This document shows, one piece after another, positions 14,978 to 25,497 of a DNA stretch of 62,841 nt. This DNA comes from a virus. A program made the translations under genes and the position numbers. The notes under the pieces are model-generated. The model was not told the origin of the DNA. It was given only the letters and a program-made list of their open reading frames with translations, and searched no databases. Each line of letters opens with the position of its first letter. Position 1 is the first letter of the stretch. The DNA is taken from positions 1-62,841 of IMG/VR virus record IMGVR_UViG_3300046167_000691; one strand, 5' to 3'.

Positions 14978-17187
14978 TGGCTTACGAACAAACATTATAT
15001 AAAATTACAAAAGATTATATAAAACCTTCTGTAATTAGTAAAAAAAATCGCTATGCCAAATGGGAATACGGTTATAACAAAGAACACGATGTTGTTGTAA
15101 TTAGTAAAACCGGAAAGATAGGCGATATATACGAAATTGGTAATGTAATGATTGCATTACCCAAAACAGAAAATGCAAAAGACCTAGGAGAAAATAAGTG
15201 GAAAGCCACTGAGTATCCTAAGTTGTTAAAAAAAATTAAAAGTGTCCAGGATTGGAATGCTTATCCAAATAGTTTTAAAGAGCAATGGCATCCATATATA
15301 GATGAAGAATTTGAAAGACGTGAAAAAGGGTTTTGGTTTATTAATAAAGGTAAGCCTACTTACATTACTGGCACTCACTACATGTACCTGCAGTGGTCCA
15401 AAATTGATGTCGGATTACCGGACTTTAGGGAATCAAATAGATTATTCTATATATTCTGGGAAGCCTGCAAAGCGGATTCAAGATCGTACGGTATTTGTTA
15501 CCTTAAAAATCGACGCTCTGGATTTTCATTCATGTCGTCGGGAGAAACAGTTAATTCAGCTACGATATCTTCAGACTCTAGATTCGGCATACTATCCAAA
15601 TCAGGGGCTGATGCTAAAAAAATGTTTACGGATAAAGTTGTACCAATCTCGGTAAACTATCCGTTTTTCTTTAAGCCAATACAAGACGGGATGGACCGTC
15701 CGAAAACAGAGTTAGCTTACAGAGTGCCTGCTTCTAAATTTACAAGACGTAAGCTAGAAGATAACCAAATGGCTACTGAGCTTGACGGGCTAGACACAAC
15801 TATTGATTGGAAAAATACAGGTGATAATAGTTATGATGGTGAAAAATTAAAGTTACTTGTTCATGATGAATCAGGAAAATGGGAAAGACCTACAAATATA
15901 CTTAACAATTGGCGAGTAACTAAAACTTGTTTAAGATTAGGTAGTAGAATTATTGGCAAATGTATGATGGGATCAACATCAAACGCCTTAGACAAGGGAG
16001 GTAAAAACTTTAAAAAATTGTACGATGGTTCAGATACCTTGTTAAGAAATAAAAATGGACAGACTAAAACAGGTTTATATAAACTGTTTATTCCTATGGA
16101 ATGGAATTATGAGGGTTTTATTGATCAGTACGGTTATCCTGTGTTTGATACTCCAAAAAAAGAAACGTTAGATCCACAAGGAAATTTAATTACAGAGGGT
16201 GTAATACAACACTGGGAAAATGAGGTTGATGGATTAAAAGATGATGCCGATGCCTTAAACGAATATTACCGGCAGTTTCCAAGAACAGAGCAACATGCTT
16301 TTAGAGATGAAGCTAAACAATCTATTTTTAATTTAACAAAAATTTATCAACAAATAGATTATAACGAAGAACTAAAAAATTCTGCTATGGTTACTCAAGG
16401 TAACTTTCAGTGGGAAAACGGAATTAAAGACACTAAAGTAATGTTCTATCCAAACAAAAATGGTAGATTTTTTATTACTTGGGTGCCAGATCAAGAACAA
16501 CAAAATAACTTAATAATAAAAAATGGTATTAAATATCCTGGCAATGAGCATTTGGGAGCTTTTGGATGTGATAGCTATGACATTAGTGGTGTTGTTGGTG
16601 GTGGGGGATCTAACGGATCGCTTCATGGATTAACAAAATTTTCTATAGAAAACGTACCGCCTAATCATTTTTTTCTTGAATATATTGCAAGACCTTCAAC
16701 AGCGGAAATGTTTTTTGAAGATGTGCTTATGGCTTTAGTATTTTATGGAATGCCTTTATTAGCAGAAAATAATAAACCTCGATTGCTTTATTATTTAAAG
16801 CGCAGAGGATATAGGGGCTTTAGTATTAATAGACCCGATAAAACATACAACAAATTATCATTAGCAGAAAGAGAAGTAGGTGGTATACCTAATTCAAGTG
16901 AAGATATAAAACAAGCGCATGCTTCTGCTATAGAAACATATATAGAAGATTTTGTAGGAGAAAAAAAAGATGGTTACGGCGATATGTATTTGCAGAGGAC
17001 TTTAGAGGATTGGGCTAAGTTTGATATAAATAATAGAACCAAGCATGATGCTTCTATAAGTTCGGGGCTAGCTTTAATGGCTTGTAATAAGCATAGGTAT
17101 AATCCTAAAAGTATAACTAAAATTAAATCGTATTCTTTAGGTTTTAAAAAATATAACAACGAGGGAACTACTTCAAAAATAATATAA
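14977..17187 (+). CDS. terL: terminase large subunit, 736 aa
   Basis: Packaging motor: ATPase plus headful or site nuclease that loads DNA through the portal. N-terminal extension of about 110 residues, then deviant Walker A KNRRSGFS at residues 177-184, Walker B LLVHDE ending D297 E298, and RNase H-like nuclease with GCDSYDIS (D532) and a late acidic region near HDASISSG. The RRSG-type P-loop is known from Bacteroidetes podoviruses and crAss-like phages. Portal follows after 3 bases. Confidence 0.9.
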   Translation: MAYEQTLYKITKDYIKPSVISKKNRYAKWEYGYNKEHDVVVISKTGKIGDIYEIGNVMIALPKTENAKDLGENKWKATEYPKLLKKIKSVQDWNAYPNSFKEQWHPYIDEEFERREKGFWFINKGKPTYITGTHYMYLQWSKIDVGLPDFRESNRLFYIFWEACKADSRSYGICYLKNRRSGFSFMSSGETVNSATISSDSRFGILSKSGADAKKMFTDKVVPISVNYPFFFKPIQDGMDRPKTELAYRVPASKFTRRKLEDNQMATELDGLDTTIDWKNTGDNSYDGEKLKLLVHDESGKWERPTNILNNWRVTKTCLRLGSRIIGKCMMGSTSNALDKGGKNFKKLYDGSDTLLRNKNGQTKTGLYKLFIPMEWNYEGFIDQYGYPVFDTPKKETLDPQGNLITEGVIQHWENEVDGLKDDADALNEYYRQFPRTEQHAFRDEAKQSIFNLTKIYQQIDYNEELKNSAMVTQGNFQWENGIKDTKVMFYPNKNGRFFITWVPDQEQQNNLIIKNGIKYPGNEHLGAFGCDSYDISGVVGGGGSNGSLHGLTKFSIENVPPNHFFLEYIARPSTAEMFFEDVLMALVFYGMPLLAENNKPRLLYYLKRRGYRGFSINRPDKTYNKLSLAEREVGGIPNSSEDIKQAHASAIETYIEDFVGEKKDGYGDMYLQRTLEDWAKFDINNRTKHDASISSGLALMACNKHRYNPKSITKIKSYSLGFKKYNNEGTTSKII

Positions 17188-17190
17188 TAA

Positions 17191-19602
17191 ATGAATATAA
17201 GTACAAATACTAATAGCTCATTTCCAGATCAAGTTGTAAGTGACGCTGAGAAAGCTACGTTAAAATACGGACTTCAAGTTAGTAGAGCTATTGAACAAGA
17301 ATGGTTTAATTATGGAGGGAGTGGATCAAATCGTTATGCTACAAATTGGAATAGTTTTCATAACCTACGTTTATATGCGAGAGGAGAGCAAAGCGTTCAA
17401 AAATACAAAGACGAATTAGCTATTAATGGCGATTTGTCTTATCTTAATTTAGATTGGAAACCAGTGCCTATATTGTCTAAATTTTCTAATATAGTTGCTA
17501 ATGGCATAACTCAAAAACAGTATGATTTAACTTCGTATGCTCAAGATCCACAGTCACTAAAAAAACGAACAGATTTTGCACAAAATTTGCTTTTTGATAT
17601 GGTAACATTGCCTGAGCAAGAGCGCGCAAACAAAATATTAAGTGTAAATATAAAAAGAACTAATGTTCCGGTTATAGACTTACCTGAATCTATTGAGGAG
17701 CGAGATCTTTACATGCAGCTTACTTATAAGCAAGCCATAGAAATAGCTGAAGAGGAAGCAATTAATACTGTTTTAGCTACAAATGAATTTGATTTAACTA
17801 AGTCAAGAGTAAATCAAGATTTAGTTAATATAGGAATAGGTATTACAAAAACTTCTTTTAATCCCGCAGAGGGTGTCGTGGTTGACTACGTTGATCCGGC
17901 TTATTGTGTTTGGTCTTATACGGAAGACCCGCATTTTAATGATATATACTATGTAGGAGAAGTCAAATCTATAACTATTCCTGAACTTAAAAAAGAATTT
18001 CCAAATATTCTTAACGAAGAATTAGAGCATATACAGAAAATGCCAGGTAGCCGAAGTTTTATTAGAGGCCTTCAAAACTACGACTCTAATACTGTTCAGG
18101 TGTTATATTTTGAATATAAAACTTATACTGACCAAGTATTTAAAATAAAAAGAACAGATTCAGGTTTAGAAAAAGCTATTGAAAAAACCGATGAGTTTAA
18201 TCCTCCTCCAAATGATAACTTTGAAAGAGTATCAAGGTCTATAGAAGTTTTGTACGAAGGGGCAAAAATCATAGGAACCGATATAATGCTTAAGTGGGAG
18301 ATGTCAGAAAACATGACAAGACCTTTAGCTGATACAACTAGAGTTGAAATGAGTTATTCTTTGTGTGCTCCTAGAATGTATAAAGGAAAAATACAATCAT
18401 TAATAAGTAAATGTATAGGTTTTGCGGATGTTATACAGCTAACTCACTTAAAAATACAACAAGTCTTATCTAGAATGGTTCCCGATGGTATATTTTTAGA
18501 CATGGACGGATTAGCTGAGGTAGACCTAGGAAATGGAACAAACTACAATCCAGCAGAGGCATTAAACATGTATTTTCAAACCGGTTCGGTTGTAGGTAGA
18601 TCCCTTACTCAAGATGGGGACATGAACAGGGGTAAAGTCCCTATACAAGAGTTAAGTTCTTCTAATGGTATGAGTAAAATACAATCTCTTATTACAGCGT
18701 ATAATTATAATATGCAAATGATTAGAGACGTTACAGGATTAAATGAAGCCAGAGATGGATCTCTGCCTTCCGCAGATGCATTAGTTGGTTTGCAAAAAAT
18801 GGCAGCTAACGCTTCTAACGTAGCTACTAGACATATTCAAGAGGCTAGTTTATTTTTAGCTTTAAGTACTTGCGAAAACATTTCTTTAAAAATAGCTGAT
18901 GTATTAAATTTTCCTCTTACTAGAAATTCTTTAATGAATAGTATATCTACTTTTAATGTAGAAACATTAAATGAAATACAAAATTTAAACCTTCATGATT
19001 TTGGCATATACTTAGCAATGGAGCCTGATGATGAAGAAAAAGCCGAATTAGCTGCTAATATAAATGCTTCTTTACAACAAGGGAGTATTGATATAGAAGA
19101 CGCTATTGATATACGGGAAATAAAAAATATTAAGTTAGCTAATCAAATGCTAAAAATAAAGCGTAAGAAAAAAGAAGAGCAAGCTCAAGCCGTAACACAA
19201 CAAAACATACAGTCTCAAGCAGAAGCAAATGCTCAGGCTTCTGAAAAAGCCGCAATGGCAGAAGTGCAAAAACAACAAGCCCTTACCTCTGAAAAAGTTG
19301 CTATAGAACAAGCTAAGTCTCAATTCGAAATACAAAGGATGGAAAGAGAAGCTCAAATAAAGAAACAATTAATGGCAACAGAGTTTGAATACAGTATGCA
19401 ATTAGCTCAAGCTCAGTTAGGCGCTACTAAACAAAAAGAAGCAGAAATAGAAGATAGAAAAGACAAAAGGGTAAAAATACAGGGAACTCAGCAAAGCGAA
19501 TTGATACAGCAAAGACAAACACAAGGAATGCCTAAGAATTTTGAATCTCAAGGCAATGACGTTATGGGTGGGTTTGATCTGTCTTCGTTTGATCCTAACT
19601 AA
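17191..19602 (+). CDS. portal protein, 803 aa
   Basis: Dodecameric channel at one capsid vertex. Seen: NWNSFHNLRLYARGEQSVQK and SYLNLDWKPVPILSKFSNIV near the N end, as in portals of crAss-like and related podoviruses; a DVTGLNEARDGS segment in the stem-helix region; and from about residue 640 a long Gln/Ala-rich coiled tail (QAQAVTQQNIQSQAEANAQA). It lies directly between terminase and scaffold. Length is large for the family because of the tail, which may form the barrel. Confidence 0.85.
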   Translation: MNISTNTNSSFPDQVVSDAEKATLKYGLQVSRAIEQEWFNYGGSGSNRYATNWNSFHNLRLYARGEQSVQKYKDELAINGDLSYLNLDWKPVPILSKFSNIVANGITQKQYDLTSYAQDPQSLKKRTDFAQNLLFDMVTLPEQERANKILSVNIKRTNVPVIDLPESIEERDLYMQLTYKQAIEIAEEEAINTVLATNEFDLTKSRVNQDLVNIGIGITKTSFNPAEGVVVDYVDPAYCVWSYTEDPHFNDIYYVGEVKSITIPELKKEFPNILNEELEHIQKMPGSRSFIRGLQNYDSNTVQVLYFEYKTYTDQVFKIKRTDSGLEKAIEKTDEFNPPPNDNFERVSRSIEVLYEGAKIIGTDIMLKWEMSENMTRPLADTTRVEMSYSLCAPRMYKGKIQSLISKCIGFADVIQLTHLKIQQVLSRMVPDGIFLDMDGLAEVDLGNGTNYNPAEALNMYFQTGSVVGRSLTQDGDMNRGKVPIQELSSSNGMSKIQSLITAYNYNMQMIRDVTGLNEARDGSLPSADALVGLQKMAANASNVATRHIQEASLFLALSTCENISLKIADVLNFPLTRNSLMNSISTFNVETLNEIQNLNLHDFGIYLAMEPDDEEKAELAANINASLQQGSIDIEDAIDIREIKNIKLANQMLKIKRKKKEEQAQAVTQQNIQSQAEANAQASEKAAMAEVQKQQALTSEKVAIEQAKSQFEIQRMEREAQIKKQLMATEFEYSMQLAQAQLGATKQKEAEIEDRKDKRVKIQGTQQSELIQQRQTQGMPKNFESQGNDVMGGFDLSSFDPN

Positions 19603-19634
19603 GTAAGTATTTAATAATTATATAATATTATATC

Positions 19635-20777
19635 ATGAATGAACAAACAAAAACGGAAGGATCTTTTAAGATCCAATCCAAGCCAAAGCTAACCGACGAA
19701 CAATTAGCGGCTAAAAATAGGGAACCTTTAATAGATGTTCCTAGTAATGTAACTAGAGTAGTAATTCCTAAGGAAGAAAAAGATGCCGTTCAAAAGTCAA
19801 GCACAGATGGTGTGGATGAGAATAAACCAGCCGTAGATGTACAGGAAGTGGAGGAAGGAACACCCGAACCAGTCATTAAAGAAATTACCGAAGAAGAAAA
19901 AGTAGAAGTAAAAGCTGAAGAACCGGTAGTAGAATCTCAACCTATTCAAAATAATTTGCCAGAAAATATAAACAAACTGGTAGACTTTATGAAAGAAACA
20001 GGTGGGACTATGCAAGATTACATTAGGCTCAATACAAATTATGAAGATGTTGATAGAGATGTCTTAGTAAAAGAATATTATAAAAGTACTAAACCTCATT
20101 TGTCGCAAGAAGAAATTGATTTTATGATCGAGGACACTTTCGCATTTGATGAAGATATTGATGAAGAGCGAGACATCAAAAGAAAAAAACTCGCATATAA
20201 AGAAGAGGTTTCAAAAGCCCGAAAGTTTTTGCAAGATACTAAAGAAAAATATTATGATGACATCAAGTTGAAGTCACCTAATCTTTCGGATGATCAGCAG
20301 AAAGCATCGGATTTTTTTAATCGATATAAGGAGGATCAGGAAAGAAACTCCCAAAATCATGAGAAGTTTAAAACTCAAACTGAACAATTATTTAATAAAG
20401 ATTTCGAAGGTTTCGATTTCGATTTAGGAGAAAAAAAGTTTAGATATGGAGTTCAAAATGCTGCTCAAGTGGGGGAAAAACAATCGGACATTGGTAATTT
20501 CATAGGGAAGTTCCTTGGGGAAGATGGTACGATTAAAGATACTAAAGGGTATCACAAGGCTTTATACGCAGGAGCGAATGCTGATAAAATAGCAAATCAC
20601 TTCTACGAACAAGGCAAAGCAGATGCTATTAGAGATGTTGTAAACAAATCTAATAATACATCTACGGAAGCTAGAAAAGCGGCACCTGTTGAAAGTGCTC
20701 GTTTTGGTGCCTATAAGGTTAAATCAATTTCTGGAGCGGACTCCGCAAAACTAAAAATTAAAAAGTTTAAAAACTAA
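19635..20777 (+). CDS. capsid scaffolding protein, 380 aa
   Basis: Very acidic, Glu/Lys/Val-rich N half (residues 50-115), then helix-rich middle (RDIKRKKLAYKEEVSKARKF) and basic C end (GADSAKLKIKKFKN) that would bind the capsid protein. Composition and position just before the major capsid gene are those of a scaffold. No protease motif seen. Confidence 0.75.
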   Translation: MNEQTKTEGSFKIQSKPKLTDEQLAAKNREPLIDVPSNVTRVVIPKEEKDAVQKSSTDGVDENKPAVDVQEVEEGTPEPVIKEITEEEKVEVKAEEPVVESQPIQNNLPENINKLVDFMKETGGTMQDYIRLNTNYEDVDRDVLVKEYYKSTKPHLSQEEIDFMIEDTFAFDEDIDEERDIKRKKLAYKEEVSKARKFLQDTKEKYYDDIKLKSPNLSDDQQKASDFFNRYKEDQERNSQNHEKFKTQTEQLFNKDFEGFDFDLGEKKFRYGVQNAAQVGEKQSDIGNFIGKFLGEDGTIKDTKGYHKALYAGANADKIANHFYEQGKADAIRDVVNKSNNTSTEARKAAPVESARFGAYKVKSISGADSAKLKIKKFKN

Positions 20778-20782
20778 TAGAA

Positions 20783-22252
20783 ATGAGTTTATTACCACAA
20801 TTTGGGGCAATAGTCCCTTCGCAAACACAATCAGTACTTGCGACAAATTATTTACAATGGAATAACAACGGCGGTGGCGGTGGAATCCCAGGAAACTTTG
20901 CTGACTTTGCTCAGCAGTATTTACCAGAAATCTACGAATCAGAAGTAGAGCGTTATGGAAACAGAACGTTATCTGGATTTTTAAGAATGGTTGGCGCTGA
21001 AATGCCAATGACATCTGATCAAGTTATTTGGTCTGAACAAAATCGTTTACATATATCCTACGCTAATGTAGCTGGTACAGGTGGAGGAGCTGGAACAGGC
21101 TTGTTAATACCAGTTGCTGCAGGAATTGTAAATGTAATATCTATTAATGATACTATTGTTATTCTTGACCCTGCAACGGGAACAGAAGCAAAAGGTATTG
21201 TTACAGCTTCAGGTGCTGCTGCAGGAACCGGGGCTTTAACAGTTCAGCTTTATAGCGGATTAACCATAGGGGCAACTTTTGGAGCAAATGCACCAGGCCT
21301 TAAGATATTTGTTTATGGATCTGATTATTCTAAAGGAACTACAATCGGAGCTGGTGCTGGAAACTCGGCAGCTAGAGTAAGCGTAGAACCTGTATTAACG
21401 CAATTTTCTAATTCTCCAATCATTATTAGAGATCAGTATGTTGTATCTGGATCAGATACTGCACAGATTGGATGGGTGAATGTAGCAACTGAAGATGGAA
21501 CTGACGGATACCTTTGGTATTTGAAAGCTGCTTCAGAAACTCGCTTGCGTTTTGAAGATTACTTAGAAATGGCAATGGTAGAAGGTGAATTAAACCAAAA
21601 TGCAGGAGCGGGAGCAAATCAAAATTTACTTCAGCCAGGAACACAAGGTTTATTTGCTGCTATTCAAGCTCGAGGAAACGTAGAAACTGGATTTACTGCA
21701 GCTCAAGGATTAACTGAGTTTGACGCAATTCTTAAAAACCTTGATACTCAAGGGGCAATTGAAGAAAACATGTTATTCTTAAACCGTCAAACTGCTTTAG
21801 ACTTTGATGATATGCTAGCAAGCATTTCTTCAGGAGTTTCAGGTGGGGTTGCTTTTGGATTATTTGAAAATTCAGAAGACATGGCGCTTAACTTAGGATT
21901 CAGTGGATTCCGTAGAGGATCTTATGACTTTTACAAAACAGATTGGAAATACTTAAATGATGCGTCTACTCGTGGAGCAATCAATGGTGTTAATTCAATC
22001 GAAGGTGTATTAGTACCTGCTGGAACTTCAACTGTTTATGATCAAGTTTTAGGAACTAACATTCGTCGTCCATTCTTGCACGTACGATACAGAGCTTCTC
22101 AAACTGATGATCGTAGAATGAAGTCTTGGTTGACTGGATCAGTAGGTGGAGGAACAGGATCTACTCTTGATGCAATGGAAATTAACTTCTTATCAGAAAG
22201 ATGTTTAATTACTCAAGGAGCTAATAACTTCGTGTTATTTAGAGGAATCTAA
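20783..22252 (+). CDS. major capsid protein, 489 aa
   Basis: Coat protein of the head, probably HK97 fold. It starts 6 bases after the scaffold stop, has balanced composition with Gly-rich segments, an early helix (FADFAQQYLPEIYESEVERY), central insertion-like beta region (residues 90-200) and RRPFLHVRYRASQTDDRRMK near the C end. Fewer rare codons and few ambiguous bases than neighbouring genes. A terminator follows at once. Confidence 0.85.
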   Translation: MSLLPQFGAIVPSQTQSVLATNYLQWNNNGGGGGIPGNFADFAQQYLPEIYESEVERYGNRTLSGFLRMVGAEMPMTSDQVIWSEQNRLHISYANVAGTGGGAGTGLLIPVAAGIVNVISINDTIVILDPATGTEAKGIVTASGAAAGTGALTVQLYSGLTIGATFGANAPGLKIFVYGSDYSKGTTIGAGAGNSAARVSVEPVLTQFSNSPIIIRDQYVVSGSDTAQIGWVNVATEDGTDGYLWYLKAASETRLRFEDYLEMAMVEGELNQNAGAGANQNLLQPGTQGLFAAIQARGNVETGFTAAQGLTEFDAILKNLDTQGAIEENMLFLNRQTALDFDDMLASISSGVSGGVAFGLFENSEDMALNLGFSGFRRGSYDFYKTDWKYLNDASTRGAINGVNSIEGVLVPAGTSTVYDQVLGTNIRRPFLHVRYRASQTDDRRMKSWLTGSVGGGTGSTLDAMEINFLSERCLITQGANNFVLFRGI

Positions 22253-22263
22253 TAATTCCAATA

Positions 22264-22300
22264 TTAAAAGAGGGGGCTTCCGGGTCCTCTCTTTATTTTT
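22264..22300 (+). terminator. terminator after the capsid gene
   Basis: Imperfect stem AAGAGG(GGGC TTCCGGGT)CCTCTCTT followed by TATTTTTAATT. It would set a high capsid to downstream ratio. Confidence 0.65.
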
Positions 22301-22322
22301 AATTATTTAATTATATTATATT

Positions 22323-23177
22323 ATGGCAAATAAAAAACCTGTAGCTAAAAAAGCTACACAAGAACAACAAATTATAGAAACAGCTCCAAAAGTAGCTGTA
22401 GAAAAACCAGTTATAGAAACACCAAAAAAATCAACAAAACCTAAATGGGAAATTAAAGACAGGTTGTATTACCTAGTAGGTAGACATACTCCTCTTACAT
22501 TAACTATTCCGTGCAAGCATACTAGAAAGCATTCATTGTTGTATTTTGACGAAGAAACTGGGATTCAAAAAGAAATTAGATATGCTACTAATCATGATTC
22601 TCCTTTTAAAAGTGAACAAGAGGGGGAAGCTACACTAGGGCATATTATGTTTAGAGATGGAGACTTGCGAGTTCCCAAAGCTCAACAAAATTTACAAAAG
22701 CTTCTTTCTTTATATCATCCGCTAAAAGGCAGAATTTACGAAGAGTATGATCCCGTTGAAGAAGCTTACGATGATCTAGAATTACTTGACCTGCAGACTG
22801 ACGCAGCAGTATTTGCTAGAGATATGGATGTTGACGATGCTGAAGCTATACTAAGGGTTGAAATAGGAAGTGAAGTTAATAAATTGTCTTCAAAAGAAAT
22901 AAAAAGAGATTTAAGATTGTTTGCAAGTAATAATCCTGAATTATTTTTAGAATTAGCTCAAGACGAAAATGTAGGCCTTAGAAATGTAGCAATAAAAGCT
23001 ACGGAAGCGGGCATAATTTCATTGTCTCAGGATCAACGAACTTTTTCTTGGGCATCTAATAACAGAAAACTAATGTCTGTACCTTTTGATGAAAACCCAT
23101 ATTCTGCTATGGCAGCATTTTTCAAAACTGACGAAGGCGTTGAAGTATATAGATCTATAGAAAAGAAATTTAATTAG
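22323..23177 (+). CDS. conserved head-associated protein, 284 aa
   Basis: Lys/Ala/Pro-rich N end (residues 1-40), then KWEIKDRLYYLVGRHTPLT, beta segments with TIPCKHTRKHSLLYFDEETG, and a helical acidic C half. Found between capsid and connector genes in marine Bacteroidetes phages as far as I know, uncharacterised; possibly a head completion protein. A late-class promoter starts right after its stop. Confidence 0.6.
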   Translation: MANKKPVAKKATQEQQIIETAPKVAVEKPVIETPKKSTKPKWEIKDRLYYLVGRHTPLTLTIPCKHTRKHSLLYFDEETGIQKEIRYATNHDSPFKSEQEGEATLGHIMFRDGDLRVPKAQQNLQKLLSLYHPLKGRIYEEYDPVEEAYDDLELLDLQTDAAVFARDMDVDDAEAILRVEIGSEVNKLSSKEIKRDLRLFASNNPELFLELAQDENVGLRNVAIKATEAGIISLSQDQRTFSWASNNRKLMSVPFDENPYSAMAAFFKTDEGVEVYRSIEKKFN

Positions 23178-23207
23178 TAGTTTTTTAAAAAAACACGTAA
23201 TTATATT
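23178..23207 (+). promoter_or_regulatory. late-class phage promoter, site 3
   Basis: TAGTTTT, 17-base spacer ending ACACGTAAT, then TATATT. It precedes the connector and tail genes. A perfect 8-bp hairpin CCGGTTTC/GAGACCGG follows at 23230..23251 in the leader. Confidence 0.65.
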
Positions 23208-23229
23208 ATAGATGGTGAATTATTATTAG

Positions 23230-23251
23230 CCGGTTTCTTAAGTGAGACCGG
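23230..23251 (+). other. stable leader hairpin
   Basis: CCGGTTTC, loop TTAAGT, GAGACCGG, ending 26 bases before the connector ATG at 23278. No U-run follows, so it is more likely a leader or mRNA-stability element than a terminator. Confidence 0.5.
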
Positions 23252-23277
23252 TTAATATTTATAACAAAAGAAATAAA

Positions 23278-24198
23278 ATGGCAGTAAACGTAGACATAGT
23301 TTATAAAACGGTGTTACTTATTCTTAATAAAGAACAGAGAGGTAACTTATCACCAGACGAATTTAACAAAGTTGCAACGCAAGTTCAGTTAGAAATATTT
23401 GAAAGTTATTTCGACACTGTAAATCAGCAGCTTAGAAGGCCAGATAATGACACTGAATATGGTGATCGAATTAAAAATGTAGACCAAGATATTTCTATTT
23501 TTAAAGAATATGGAACAGCAACTTATGTTGCGCCAGATAAATGTTTTTACATTGCCTACTACATCAGGAGCCAGTGTAGCTACACAAAATTTTACAGGAA
23601 ACGGCACAGCTATATCATTCCCTTTTACATCAATAACATCTTCTCAATTAGCAAGTAGTGTAATATCTGTCACTATTAATGGTGCTATTACAACTGCTTT
23701 TACCATTAGTGGGGCTAATATAATATTCAACACTGTACCTGCAAATAATGCAGCTATAGTTGTTACGGCGACCCCAGAGGACTTTTATAGACTTGGTACA
23801 GTAATATATAAAGATACCACAGAAGCTCAACTAGTGCAGCGAAACGAGCTTTTATATATAAACACCACTCCTTTAGTTGCCCTTACTACCACATACCCTA
23901 TATATTTATATGAAAAACCATAAATTATATTTATATCCACAAACTATTACATCGGATATAACGGTAAGCTATTTAAGAAAACCTTTAGACGTTATTTGGA
24001 ATTTTACAATTCCATCGGGACAAAACTATTACCAATGGGATCCAACTAATTCTGTTGATTTTTGAATTATCAAAAACAGAACAAACCAATATTATATTAA
24101 AAATATTACTTTACTCGGGAATAGTAATAAGGGATCCGTCAGTAGTTCAAATAGCCGCACAGCAAGTTCAACAAGAAGTACAACGCTCAACATTATAA
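23278..24198 (+). CDS. head-tail connector protein, broken by apparent frameshifts, about 305 aa
   Basis: Translation starts MAVNVDIVYKTVLLILNKEQ. The frame must change near 23545, 23920 and 24060 to keep the protein open to the stop at 24196. The reconstructed C end (FELSKTEQTNIILKILLYSG, then VVQIAAQQVQQEVQ) matches the type of connector seen between capsid and ring genes in Bacteroidetes podoviruses. Preceded by late-class promoter 3. Frameshifts are probably sequence errors. Confidence 0.65.
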
Positions 24199-24201
24199 GA
24201 T

Positions 24202-25493
24202 ATGCCTATACCTAATGGCGGTTTAATAACCGAAACTAACGAACAATATTACGCAGGAGCTCAGCGATTCTTATCTGCTGGAGGGGTAACAATAACTACT
24301 ACTTTTAATACAGATTTAGTTTTTTCTACTTCAAATACAGCATTGCCTGAATATGCTTTAAATAATTTTCAAATATACACTAGTGCTAATAATAACCCAG
24401 GGTCTTATACTGAGTATACTGGAACATACACAGTTGCTAATAATAAAATAACATTCGCAGCGGCTCCTGCGGCTGGGGGTTTTATATAGCCGTACAATTA
24501 AAAGCTTTGGACGGTGGTAGTTTTGGCACTGAACAAGCTATAGGAACAACCGTACAAGAAAATTACGGAAGCTACGGATATACTTCTTTAAACGATATTA
24601 TAAACGGATTTATAGCTACTTATGTAGGAGAGCATAAATTAATACCTAGACGTAAAAAGAACTGACGTAATATTTCATGCTAAAACGTGGTTTGCAGGAA
24701 TTTAGCTATGACACACTTAGAAAGCGTTAGAGTCACAAGAGCTTACTGTAAACTATTCCGGCTAGCTTAAGCGTTATTATACCTCAAGATTATGTTAATT
24801 ATGTTAGACATGTCTTATGGACTAGATTCGTTTAGGCGTTCAACATCCTATATTTCCTGCTAATACATTTAACTACTGTCTCCCTACGCAGTTCACCTGC
24901 TTCAAGATAAGCGTTGGTACGACCCTACTCAAGACTAGTTTTGGGGACTCTAAATTTAGAGGGCTAGCTACTATCACAAGTTGAAGCAGCGTTGGGCATC
25001 TAATGACGCCAAGGAGAATTTCAGGAGCATTTACCGCACAAGATGTAGTCCCCGCAGACTACTTTGCTTAACGCAGGTTGGCTTTCAGGAATTACCCTTT
25101 AATGGGCAGAACGGTATGGTCTTAACCCTGACAACTATGCTCAGCGCAACGGTTGGTTTACATATGAACGACAGAGATGGTAACAATAGCTTTTTCGTAT
25201 CGAATTTAAAAGGTACGCTTGTAGTTATACTTGAGTATATATCAGATGGCTTATGCTTATGATCTTAGATGCGAGGATACCTAAGTTGGACAGAAGACGC
25301 TTTATACTGCGCATATTATTACATTCTATATTAGCTGTCTAGCGCTAATCAGTACCTGAATACATTGTACAAAGATTTAAAAAGAGACAGAAGTCAGCTA
25401 AACTAAGAAATGCTAAGATTAGATTATCTAATATTAAACTTGAGCAAATTGTTCAAGTTATGCGACGGCAAATCTAAATGGCTTAAATCTTAA
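24202..25493 (+). CDS. ring/tail tube protein, heavily frameshifted, about 430 aa
   Basis: Intact for the first 95 codons, then only readable by changing frame many times. Pieces in order: GFIATYVGEHKLIPRR, HAKRGLQEFSYDTLR (after dropping one A near 24685), IIPQDYVNYVRMSY, HPIFPANTFNY, EYISDGL, ALYAHILHSIL, RLSNIKLEQIVQVM and KSKWLKS. To my knowledge this order is a hallmark of ring proteins of crAss-like and related phages. The 24.66-25.49 kb part has error density typical of raw long reads. Confidence 0.65.
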
Positions 25494-25497
25494 TTAC